DNA of 20,404 nucleotides, from positions 1 to 20,404 of the IMG/VR virus record IMGVR_UViG_3300009183_000448. The stretch is one strand, 5' to 3'. This document shows positions 1 to 5,026 of the stretch, piece after piece. The stretch is from a virus. The notes beneath the pieces are model-generated. The model had not been told where the DNA came from. It searched no databases and worked only from the letters and a program-made list of their open reading frames with translations. Each line of letters opens with the position of its first letter. Position 1 is the first letter of the stretch. Position numbers and translations under genes: made by a program.

Positions 1-237
1 ATTCTATTGAATGAAATTCGTAAGAATCGTCAATTGAACCACAAATTGCAATCATCTAAATCTTTCCAAGAGTTGGAAGAACAAGTTGATAGAATCAATA
101 CACCCGTTCAACAAGTTGCACCCGCACCTGCACCAGCAGCACCAGTTTCTCGTAGTGTTGAAGTTGATAAACCAGTTTCATTCAAAGAAACAATTAGTGG
201 TGCTGTAAGTAACAAACCTGTTGTGGTGAATAACTGA
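1..237 (+). CDS. C-terminal part of an unidentified phage protein (5' end outside window)
   Basis: The frame is open to the window edge, so this is the 3' end of a longer gene; the TTG at 7 is probably not its start. The visible 78 residues begin with a charged, helical stretch (NEIRKNRQLNHKLQ). A Pro/Ala linker with APAPAPAAP follows, then a short tail ending in VVVNN. The linker suggests a flexible tether near the C terminus. I do not recognise the family. The TGA stop overlaps the ATG of the next gene (TGATG), so the two are probably translated together. Confidence 0.7.
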   Translation: MLLNEIRKNRQLNHKLQSSKSFQELEEQVDRINTPVQQVAPAPAPAAPVSRSVEVDKPVSFKETISGAVSNKPVVVNN

Positions 238-416
238 TGTATAATTATTTTAAATATAGTGGACTCTCGGTTATTATAATGTTAAATCCATTGCATTGGA
301 AAGTTTTGCCTTGGTATCGTAATGAGAAAACGGAAGAAGTTTGGTCAACAAACACCTACGCTTTTGGGTTTTTGTTTTTGACAATTAGATTTTGGTTAGA
401 CGATGGAGATTGGTAA
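237..416 (+). CDS. small hypothetical protein (59 aa)
   Basis: An ATG at 237 overlaps the upstream TGA, and the TAA at 414-416 overlaps the ATG of the next gene, so it fits exactly into a chain of coupled genes. The product is rich in Trp, Tyr and Phe (HWKVLPWYRNEK, then YAFGFLFLTIRFWLDDGDW). It contains one short hydrophobic segment near the C terminus, too short to call a confident membrane span. No family is recognised. The overlaps at both ends are the main evidence that it is real. Confidence 0.6.
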   Translation: MYNYFKYSGLSVIIMLNPLHWKVLPWYRNEKTEEVWSTNTYAFGFLFLTIRFWLDDGDW

Positions 417-748
417 TGACAATGCAATATTATAAAGAGTTGAGTGTAATTGAAACTGAAATTATTAGATTGGGTTGTATGGAAAGTATGTTGAGAGTAA
501 CCGCTTGCGGCATTACAGATGCTTCAATTGAAGATGCTGAAAATGTGTTGTGGCACTTGCAAGGTGGCATCGAAGATATTCACAATAAATTGCGAGATGG
601 ATTTGATGCTATGTGGGAAGCAGACCGTAGTAGTGGTAAAAATGGTTCATTTATTAGCACACTAAAAACAAATGATTATGTTGAACCTGAAAATGATAAT
701 TGGAAAATGCTTGAAGAAGTAACTCGCAAATGGGCTGCTAAGAAGTGA
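416..748 (+). CDS. hypothetical protein (110 aa)
   Basis: The start at 416 is chosen because this ATG overlaps the upstream TAA (TAATG). A TTG at 392 in the same frame lies inside the previous gene and is less likely. The product is acidic and mostly helical (VIETEIIRLGCMESMLRV, then NVLWHLQGGIEDIHNKLRDGFDAMW). There are no signal peptide or membrane segments. Its stop overlaps the GTG start of the next gene by 4 bases. Function unknown. Confidence 0.7.
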   Translation: MTMQYYKELSVIETEIIRLGCMESMLRVTACGITDASIEDAENVLWHLQGGIEDIHNKLRDGFDAMWEADRSSGKNGSFISTLKTNDYVEPENDNWKMLEEVTRKWAAKK

Positions 749-1290
749 ATATATTTTACCTACATAATGATGTAAATGAATGTGCTAAAATGCACGCCGA
801 TAAACACGTTGTAAAAATGATCCTTGAATATGCTCAGTTACTTTCTACTGCTCATCGCTATCTTGACGGCACTCGCATTGTTAAACATTCTGACACTGGT
901 CGAAAGCAAAGTCGTTATGTTCTTCATGATAGTCGTGATGAGTTGCTTTATGCTTCCACTCATATTAATCATCCATCGGCTGTTTGGGTAAGGCAAAATC
1001 AGCAGAATTATATTTGGTTATCACAATTGCTTCATGCTCTCTGTAAAGAATATACTTATCGTTATGGTAAAATTCATAAAGTAGAACGTGATGGTTTACT
1101 GGAAGAATTATACAATTGGCCTATGAATATACCAATGGGTGAATTTACAGAACCAACACCTGCGATGCCTGATGATGTTAAAGTGGCAGGTGATTCGATT
1201 AAGTCCTATCATAACTACTATATAAAGAATAAAGCGCATCTTGCGAATTGGAAAAATCGAAAGGTACCTGATTGGTATGCCAACATATAA
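745..1290 (+). CDS. conserved phage protein, N-terminal HADKHVVKMILEYAQLL motif (181 aa)
   Basis: It starts at GTG 745, overlapping the previous stop. The N terminus has the pattern NIFYL-(x)n-CAKMHADKHVVKMILEYAQLLSTAHR, and the C terminus YHNYYIKNKAHLANWKNRKVPDWY. I recall similar proteins in many T4-like phages of marine bacteria, usually called hypothetical. The conserved His/Asp/Lys residues in the N-terminal helix suggest an enzyme or nucleic-acid binder, but this is a guess. The gene overlaps the start of the next gene by 14 bases in another frame. Confidence 0.8.
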   Translation: MNIFYLHNDVNECAKMHADKHVVKMILEYAQLLSTAHRYLDGTRIVKHSDTGRKQSRYVLHDSRDELLYASTHINHPSAVWVRQNQQNYIWLSQLLHALCKEYTYRYGKIHKVERDGLLEELYNWPMNIPMGEFTEPTPAMPDDVKVAGDSIKSYHNYYIKNKAHLANWKNRKVPDWYANI

Positions 1291-1600
1291 TTTTATTGAC
1301 ACCGTAACTGGTGAAGAATTTGAATCGTTTATGAAGATAGCTGAACGTGAAGAATATCTTAAAGAAAATCCACATATTCAACCAATGTTAACCGCACCAG
1401 CGATTGTTTCTGGTGTTGTTGGTGTTGGTTCAAATCGTGTACCAAATGGTTTTAAAGAAGTGTTATCGAAAGTTGCAGAAGCACATCCAACAAGTAGAGT
1501 TGGGCAACAGTATGGCACTAAATCAATCAAGCAAGCTAGAAGTGAGCAGGTTGTTAAAAAACACGTTGACCGAATTACAAAAAGATTGCAAGGTAGATGA
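1277..1600 (+). CDS. conserved T4-like phage protein, MPTYxF N terminus (107 aa)
   Basis: The ATG at 1277 is preferred over the in-frame ATG at 1241 because the protein then begins MPTYNFIDTVTGEEFE. That resembles the beta-hairpin start of FmdB-type zinc-ribbon proteins, but no cysteines are present, so zinc binding is not expected. A motif NPHIQPMLTAPAIVSG follows, then a basic, helical C terminus (SEQVVKKHVDRITKRLQGR) that could bind nucleic acid. I recall homologues next to nuclease genes in T4-like marine phages. The stop overlaps the next ATG (ATGA). Function unknown. Confidence 0.8.
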   Translation: MPTYNFIDTVTGEEFESFMKIAEREEYLKENPHIQPMLTAPAIVSGVVGVGSNRVPNGFKEVLSKVAEAHPTSRVGQQYGTKSIKQARSEQVVKKHVDRITKRLQGR

Positions 1601-2286
1601 ATTTAAGAACCTTTAACCATGTTAAATTACCAGAATTAGATTTTGAATTGAAAGCGGTAACAACTGAAGATGGTAGAAGATATACAACACCGCAAGGAAA
1701 TGTGTATCCTTCTATCACTACTGTTCTTTCTGAATACAGTAAAAAAGGAATTCTTGAGTGGCGTGCAAGAGTTGGTAATGAACAAGCAAACAAAATAAGC
1801 ACAAAAGCAGCTCGCCGTGGTACTGCACTACATACTGTTTGTGAGAAATATCTATTGAATGAAATAGATTTTCAATATAGGCAATCACTAATGCCTGACA
1901 CTAAAGAATTGTTTCTTCAATTGAAATCTCATATTGATGATAATGTTGGCGATGTGTATGCAATTGAACAATCTTTGTATTCTGATAAATTGCGAGTTGC
2001 TGGTCGAAATGACTGTATCGCAGAATGGAATGGAAAGATATCTGTAATTGATTACAAGAGTGCTTCTAAAGAAAAGAATGAGAATTGGATACAGAATTAC
2101 TTTATGCAATGCACAGCATATGCAATTATGTTTGAAGAAATAACAGGTAAAGAAATTGAACAAATCGTTGTGGCAATTGCCGTTGAAGATGGCCAGCCAC
2201 AAATCTTTGTCCGAGAAAAATCTAAATATATTAAACAGTTAACAGAGTTTGTCGGCAATTATCACGGCAAACTCTTGACAGGTTGA
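1597..2286 (+). CDS. PD-(D/E)XK exonuclease, MGME1-like
   Basis: This 229-residue protein has the layout of phage exonucleases related to mitochondrial genome maintenance exonuclease 1. Residues 36-43 give YPSITTVL and residues 74-79 RGTALH. Glu124 precedes the core. Asp139 lies in VAGRND, and Asp152 with Lys154 in VIDYKSA. Gln171 is in QCTAYA. Asp139, Asp152 and Lys154 are the expected metal-binding and catalytic set. Family members cut single-stranded DNA ends; a role in processing replication or recombination intermediates, or in host DNA breakdown, is likely but inferred. The start overlaps the previous stop (ATGA). Its 3' end contains the -35 box of the tmRNA promoter. Confidence 0.87.
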   Translation: MNLRTFNHVKLPELDFELKAVTTEDGRRYTTPQGNVYPSITTVLSEYSKKGILEWRARVGNEQANKISTKAARRGTALHTVCEKYLLNEIDFQYRQSLMPDTKELFLQLKSHIDDNVGDVYAIEQSLYSDKLRVAGRNDCIAEWNGKISVIDYKSASKEKNENWIQNYFMQCTAYAIMFEEITGKEIEQIVVAIAVEDGQPQIFVREKSKYIKQLTEFVGNYHGKLLTG

Positions 2287-2303
2287 AGTTAGTTTGTTAT
2301 AAT
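2275..2303 (+). promoter_or_regulatory. consensus sigma70 promoter for the tmRNA-pqqA unit
   Basis: TTGACA at 2275-2280 and TATAAT at 2298-2303 are both exact consensus and are separated by 17 bases. A TG at 2295-2296 adds an extended -10 element. The start point should be near 2310, just before the tmRNA acceptor piece. The -35 box lies in the last codons of the exonuclease gene. A host-type promoter this strong implies early transcription by unmodified host polymerase. Confidence 0.88.
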
Positions 2304-2322
2304 GGTTTAAATTGTTGTAATC

Positions 2323-2375
2323 CCTTCAAAGAGAAGGTGTTCTGGACGGGGGTGCAAATCCCCCCACCTCCACCA
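2323..2375 (+). other. tmRNA acceptor piece
   Basis: A hairpin CCTTC/GAAGG (2323-2327, 2333-2337) is followed by the 3' strand of P2 (2338-2343), GGAC, the T-arm and the acceptor strand with encoded CCA. The T-loop is TGCAAAT (2353-2359), so the position equivalent to the usual pseudouridine 55 is G instead of T. The 5' end of the mature piece cannot be fixed from sequence. Confidence 0.85.
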
Positions 2376-2435
2376 GAAGTGTATGTGTTAGATGAAAGAA
2401 ACCATTTTATGGGCTCTAATGGGTATGCTTCTGAT
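2375..2435 (+). other. intervening segment of the pre-tmRNA, with closing helix
   Basis: These bases separate the CCA end of the acceptor piece from the first G of the coding piece and would be removed by processing. Bases 2375-2384 pair with 2423-2432 over 10 bp (three G-U pairs). With A2372-U2435 and C2374-G2433 this helix stacks on the acceptor stem with one mismatch (C2373/A2434), giving a long hairpin precursor suited to RNase P and 3' processing enzymes. Confidence 0.8.
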
Positions 2436-2519
2436 GGGGGTGCATAGTTTCGACAGGGCAAAATATCGGAGACGGCAACACGGTAGGCGATGACCGTTAA
2501 TCAAGCAAAACAAGTAAAC

Positions 2520-2552
2520 GCAAACGATAGCGAATACGCATTAGCAGCTTAA
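2520..2552 (+). other. tmRNA tag reading frame, ANDSEYALAA
   Basis: The resume codon GCA at 2520 begins ten sense codons for ANDSEYALAA, then TAA at 2550-2552. E. coli encodes ANDENYALAA. The C-terminal ALAA is the ClpXP/ClpAP degradation signal. The frame ends inside the P5 hairpin AGCAG/CTGCT (2543-2547, 2556-2560), as in E. coli. Confidence 0.95.
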
Positions 2553-2563
2553 ACACTGCTTAG

Positions 2564-2608
2564 GGTTTCGGTTGGTTTCCTCGTAACAGAATAACCAACC
2601 AATTTCAT
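2564..2608 (+). repeat. left copy of the degenerate direct repeat around pqqA (tmRNA coding-piece 3' hairpin)
   Basis: This copy contains a perfect 8-bp hairpin, GGTTGGTT (2570-2577) with AACCAACC (2593-2600), loop 2578-2592. It follows the tag and P5 helix, so it is probably the last structured part of the tmRNA coding piece. The sequence reappears after pqqA at 2716-2754. Aligning 2564-2596 with 2716-2748 gives 24 of 33 identical bases; after a 6-base gap, TTTCAT matches in both copies. Confidence 0.75.
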
Positions 2609-2628
2609 AACTAAAAAAAGGAATCAAT

Positions 2629-2703
2629 ATGAAATGGTCTACACCAACGGCAACGGATATGCGTTTCGGTTTTGAAATTACAATGTATATTGCAAATCGG
2701 TAA
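2629..2703 (+). CDS. pqqA: PqqA, peptide precursor of pyrroloquinoline quinone (24 aa)
   Basis: PqqA is the ribosomal peptide whose Glu and Tyr side chains are crosslinked by the radical SAM enzyme PqqE, with PqqD as chaperone, and then trimmed to PQQ. The frame encodes 24 residues, the usual PqqA size. It starts MKWSTPTATDMRFGFE and ends in IANR. The diagnostic Glu-x3-Tyr is E16-I-T-M-Y20, preceded by RFGF, as in bacterial PqqA with (R/L)xGxEVTxY. AAAAAAGGA lies 6 bases before the ATG. It is the first ORF after the tmRNA, with no obvious terminator between them. No other pqq gene is in the window, so host PqqB-E would have to mature it. PQQ serves methanol and other quinoprotein dehydrogenases. 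The match is to family knowledge, not a database search. Confidence 0.93.
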   Translation: MKWSTPTATDMRFGFEITMYIANR

Positions 2704-2715
2704 TATCTAATAAAT

Positions 2716-2754
2716 GGTTTCGATTGGTTCCCAGCATAGCGAATAACCTTTCAT
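2716..2754 (+). repeat. right copy of the degenerate direct repeat around pqqA
   Basis: GGTTTCGATTGGTT at 2716-2729 and GAATAACC at 2741-2748 repeat the end of the tmRNA coding piece (2564-2608), 152 bases downstream. The copy has lost the second half of the hairpin's 3' strand, so only a shorter stem can form. It lies between pqqA and the next gene. Confidence 0.7.
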
Positions 2755-2778
2755 ATATTTCAACTAAGGAGTTTTATT

Positions 2779-3321
2779 TTGAAAAAGTTAAGTTTATTTT
2801 TGGCCACTTTGGCAATCAGTTCTACCGTAATGGCTCAAGGTTATGGTTCATTAGAATATTCTGATGAAACTAATCGTTCAACAAAGGCATCAAATATTAA
2901 AGAAGCCGTTGTTATTGGTACTAAAGATGGTTCTACCGATTATAGTATCAAAATGGAAAATAGCCAAACATCATTTGGTAATGGTTCTATTACTCAAGGC
3001 ATGGAAGTTCGTGTGAAGCAATCTATCGGTGCTTTTTATGTTGGCGGTCGTTTGGGTGAGAGAATTTCTAGCACGACAAATTTCAGCCACTATGCAGTTG
3101 ACGCAGGAGTTAAAATCCCTCTTGGTGCTGGTTTTACTGGTGATGTTGGTGCTCGTTATCGCAATGCGTTTGATACCACAAACAATTATCAAACAACCCG
3201 TGTTCATACAGCGGTAGGTTATGCACTCACTAAACAAGATGCAGTAGCTGTTCGTTGGAGTCGTTCATACGGCGATGAAGAAAAAGATGCTTGGCGTCTA
3301 CAATACACTCGTAGTTTCTAA
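2779..3321 (+). CDS. small outer-membrane beta-barrel protein with signal peptide
   Basis: The start is TTG at 2779, supported by a strong TAAGGAG 7 bases upstream and by the signal peptide it produces: MKK, a hydrophobic core, and an AxA-like STVMA-Q cleavage site near residue 19. The mature protein alternates polar and nonpolar residues in short strands with Gly-rich turns (VGGRLGERIS, VDAGVKIPLGAG, DVGARYRN, LQYTRSF). It ends in Phe, the usual C-terminal signal for BAM-mediated insertion. About 160 mature residues suit an 8-strand barrel. In a phage this could alter the infected cell's surface or permeability, or block superinfection; none of these is shown. Only a few comparable marine phage genes come to mind. 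Confidence 0.8.
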   Translation: MKKLSLFLATLAISSTVMAQGYGSLEYSDETNRSTKASNIKEAVVIGTKDGSTDYSIKMENSQTSFGNGSITQGMEVRVKQSIGAFYVGGRLGERISSTTNFSHYAVDAGVKIPLGAGFTGDVGARYRNAFDTTNNYQTTRVHTAVGYALTKQDAVAVRWSRSYGDEEKDAWRLQYTRSF

Positions 3322-3333
3322 GTAAGAGAGTTT

Positions 3334-3365
3334 GGTGGTCTCAATAAAACCACCGCCTTTATTTT
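3334..3365 (+). terminator. probable intrinsic terminator after the beta-barrel gene
   Basis: GGTGGT (3334-3339) pairs with ACCACC (3349-3354) across a 9-base loop, followed by GCCTTTATTTT. The stem is short and the T tract interrupted, so termination may be partial. Confidence 0.5.
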
Positions 3366-3374
3366 GGAGAAATT

Positions 3375-4049
3375 GTGAAGATTTATAAAAGTAATTATCG
3401 CCATCATTGGGTATCACCCTATAATATTCTCAAAGCAGTTTGCTTTTGGGAAAAAGATGATGATGTGTTTTATAACCATGAAGATATTCCTGGTCACAAA
3501 TACGATAAATGGGTTAACTTCTTAACACCATTTTGCAAAGCATGGATGAAGTTTTTTGATTTTGTTCATCCACAAATCAACTATGTGAAGATTGATAGAT
3601 ATGATACATGGTCAATGGACCACACTTTAGCAGATATCATTCTGCCAATGTTGAAACAGTTAAAAGAAACCAAACACGGCGCACCTTTTGTTGATGATGA
3701 AGATGTGCCGGAAGAACTGAAATCAACATCTGCACCACCAAAAGAAAATGAATATGATACTGATGAGAATCATTTCAAACGCTGGGATTATGTTCTTGAT
3801 GAAATGATTTTTGCCTTTGAATGTAAAGTTGATGACACAACATGGCAAGAAAAGTTTAGTTCTGGTGAATTCGATAAGAAAACAGTTGCTTGTCAATGGG
3901 ATGAAAACGGCAAAGCAACAATGTATGAATGGCTTGATGGACCAAATCACACCTATAAATTAGATGTTGAAGGTATGCAATTGGTACAAAAACGAATCAC
4001 AAATGGATATCGTTTGTTCGGTAAATACTATGAAGGCCTTTGGGATTAA
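3375..4049 (+). CDS. conserved hypothetical phage protein (224 aa)
   Basis: GTG start at 3375 with GGAG 6 bases upstream. The product is acidic and aromatic: it opens MKIYKSNYRHHWVSPYNIL, has KIDRYDTWSMDHTLADIILPMLKQLK at about residues 73-98, an acidic linker with DDEDVPEEL, and ENHFKRWDYVLDEMIFAFE at about 131-149. I recall homologues in T4-like phages of marine bacteria, with no known role. The TAA stop lies 2 bases before the next ATG, so the oxygenase downstream is probably translated with it. Confidence 0.75.
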   Translation: MKIYKSNYRHHWVSPYNILKAVCFWEKDDDVFYNHEDIPGHKYDKWVNFLTPFCKAWMKFFDFVHPQINYVKIDRYDTWSMDHTLADIILPMLKQLKETKHGAPFVDDEDVPEELKSTSAPPKENEYDTDENHFKRWDYVLDEMIFAFECKVDDTTWQEKFSSGEFDKKTVACQWDENGKATMYEWLDGPNHTYKLDVEGMQLVQKRITNGYRLFGKYYEGLWD

Positions 4050-4051
4050 TT

Positions 4052-4630
4052 ATGGATAAAAATATAGAATCATATGTTAAGGTGTATGATAATTGGCTTG
4101 ATGCAGAAATTTGCAAAAGGACAATTGAAGAACTTGAATCGCCAGTTATGGCGAACACTTTCAATCAACATACATTTTATCAATCAACAACTGGAACTTA
4201 CGGAACTCAAAGTGGTGATAGAGAACTGGATGTATCATATGCAAAGGTTACACCACGGGATTATCTGATGCAAAGAGTTTGGGATGGTTTTGCTCGTTAT
4301 CTTACTGAGTTAAACTTTCCATGGTACAGCACATGGGCAGGATATTCCGGTATACGATTCAACAAATATTCAGAAGATAGATTGATGGCTGAACATTGTG
4401 ACCACATTCACTCTATGTTTGATGGCACTACAAAAGGTATTCCAATAATGAGTTTTGTTGGTGTATTAAATGATGATTATGAAGGTGGTGAATTTGTTAT
4501 GTGGAAAGATAAAGTTATTGAATTGAAAGCTGGTTCTGTAATGATTTTTCCATCCATCTTTTTATATCCACATAGAGTCGAACCCATAAAAAAAGGAACT
4601 AGGCATTCTTTTGTTTCTTGGGCTTACTAA
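4052..4630 (+). CDS. 2-oxoglutarate/Fe(II)-dependent oxygenase (prolyl 4-hydroxylase-like)
   Basis: The ATG at 4052, just after the previous stop, is preferred over the TTG at 4040. The 192-residue protein shows the jelly-roll iron-binding triad: His115 and Asp117 in EHCDH, and His174 in LYPHRV. Arg184 in GTRHSFVSW is placed to bind 2-oxoglutarate. GVLNDDYEGGEFVMW (residues 137-151) and the GSVMIFPS strand are typical of the family. Such enzymes hydroxylate protein or nucleic-acid substrates. Phage copies are common in marine myoviruses, and the substrate here is unknown. Confidence 0.87.
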   Translation: MDKNIESYVKVYDNWLDAEICKRTIEELESPVMANTFNQHTFYQSTTGTYGTQSGDRELDVSYAKVTPRDYLMQRVWDGFARYLTELNFPWYSTWAGYSGIRFNKYSEDRLMAEHCDHIHSMFDGTTKGIPIMSFVGVLNDDYEGGEFVMWKDKVIELKAGSVMIFPSIFLYPHRVEPIKKGTRHSFVSWAY

Positions 4631-4644
4631 ACACTAAATAAGTA

Positions 4645-4670
4645 ACCAGCAATCACACAAAAATGCTGGT
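4645..4670 (+). promoter_or_regulatory. hairpin in the gap before the 4697 gene
   Basis: ACCAGCA (4645-4651) pairs perfectly with TGCTGGT (4664-4670) across a 12-base A-rich loop. No T tract follows, so it is unlikely to be a strong terminator; it may protect or process the mRNA. CTAAATAA at 4634-4641 resembles a late promoter only weakly. Confidence 0.4.
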
Positions 4671-4696
4671 ACACACAAACACACTAGGAGTAAACT

Positions 4697-4972
4697 ATGT
4701 CAAATATGACACCGTTCGAGATTCGCCTTGAACTTTTAAAAATGGCGAAAGATATGCTGACCGATGACTACTACGGTAAGCGTGAAATAATTAGCAATAC
4801 TTGGCACGCCAAATTAGAAATTGCTAAAATCAATGGTGGAGAGTTGCCTGAACATCCAGGATTCCCTTCTTTTCCATCAGAAACCGAAATCATTGCAAAG
4901 GCTCAATCGCTTAATGGTTTTGTTTCAAACATCCCTCTAGATACAAAGACTAATAGCAAAAAGTCTACCTGA
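4697..4972 (+). CDS. conserved T4-like phage protein, MTPFEIRLELLKMAKDML motif (91 aa)
   Basis: ATG at 4697 with AGGAGT upstream. The product has an N-terminal helix (MTPFEIRLELLKMAKDML) and a Pro-rich ELPEHPGFPSFPSETEIIAKAQSLNGFV segment at about residues 50-77. The tail is polar and basic (NSKKST). I recall very similar small proteins in many cyanophages and other marine T4-like phages, all of unknown function. It has its own ribosome binding site and a hairpin upstream, so it may be separately regulated. The stop at 4972 is followed by the structured endolysin leader. Confidence 0.78.
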   Translation: MSNMTPFEIRLELLKMAKDMLTDDYYGKREIISNTWHAKLEIAKINGGELPEHPGFPSFPSETEIIAKAQSLNGFVSNIPLDTKTNSKKST

Positions 4973-4980
4973 TGGGCGGC

Positions 4981-5022
4981 GGCACGCCCGTCCATGGGTG
5001 TGCCTCCTTTAACAAAAAGGAG
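4981..5022 (+). promoter_or_regulatory. structured leader that sequesters the endolysin ribosome binding site
   Basis: GGCACGCCC (4981-4989) pairs with GGGTGTGCC (4996-5004), 9 bp with one G-U. Directly after it CTCCTTT (5004-5010) pairs perfectly with AAAGGAG (5016-5022), the Shine-Dalgarno of the endolysin, around a 5-base loop. An alternative stem GGGCG/CGCCC uses 4974-4978 and 4985-4989. The GC richness stands out in this AT-rich genome. An intrinsic terminator reading of the first stem plus TCCTTT is possible but the T run is poor. Confidence 0.65.
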
Positions 5023-5026
5023 AAAT

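Larger units (their letters stand above)
2311..2608 (+). ncRNA. ssrA: circularly permuted (two-piece) transfer-messenger RNA
   Basis: tmRNA acts like alanyl-tRNA and then as mRNA, rescuing stalled ribosomes and tagging the nascent peptide. Here the 3' acceptor piece comes first and the coding piece second, the order of two-piece tmRNAs. The acceptor piece ends with T-stem GGGGG/CCCCC (2348-2352, 2360-2364), acceptor strand CACCTCC (2365-2371) and encoded ACCA (2372-2375). The coding piece starts GGGGGTG at 2436-2442 and pairs with CACCTCC over 7 bp, with a G3-U wobble as in alanine tRNAs. The D-loop-like TTTCGAC and a tag frame follow. AGGGCA (2455-2460) pairs with TGTTCT (2338-2343) as P2. 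A 5-bp hairpin (2480-2484/2493-2497) fits the first pseudoknot. The two outer ends are approximate. Confidence 0.93.

Noticed and set aside
1277-1300. FmdB-type zinc-ribbon regulator
   Set aside because: The MPTYNF start fits, but there are no cysteines to bind zinc, so no such function is claimed.
1888-2202. A 104-residue minus-strand frame
   Set aside because: It is antisense to the exonuclease catalytic core and has Cys/Phe-rich nonsense composition.
2344-2375. An isolated tRNA 3' half
   Set aside because: It pairs over 7 bp with GGGGGTG at 2436 and belongs with the tag frame downstream, so it is the acceptor piece of the permuted tmRNA, not a broken tRNA.
2570-2600. Intrinsic terminator after the tmRNA tag
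   Set aside because: The 8-bp stem is strong, but AATTTCATAACT follows it, not a T run; it fits a structural element of the tmRNA better.
4994-5026. Using the upstream ATG as the main endolysin start
   Set aside because: It has no Shine-Dalgarno and lies in a hairpin loop; the ATG at 5027 has a strong one. Kept only as a possible second start.
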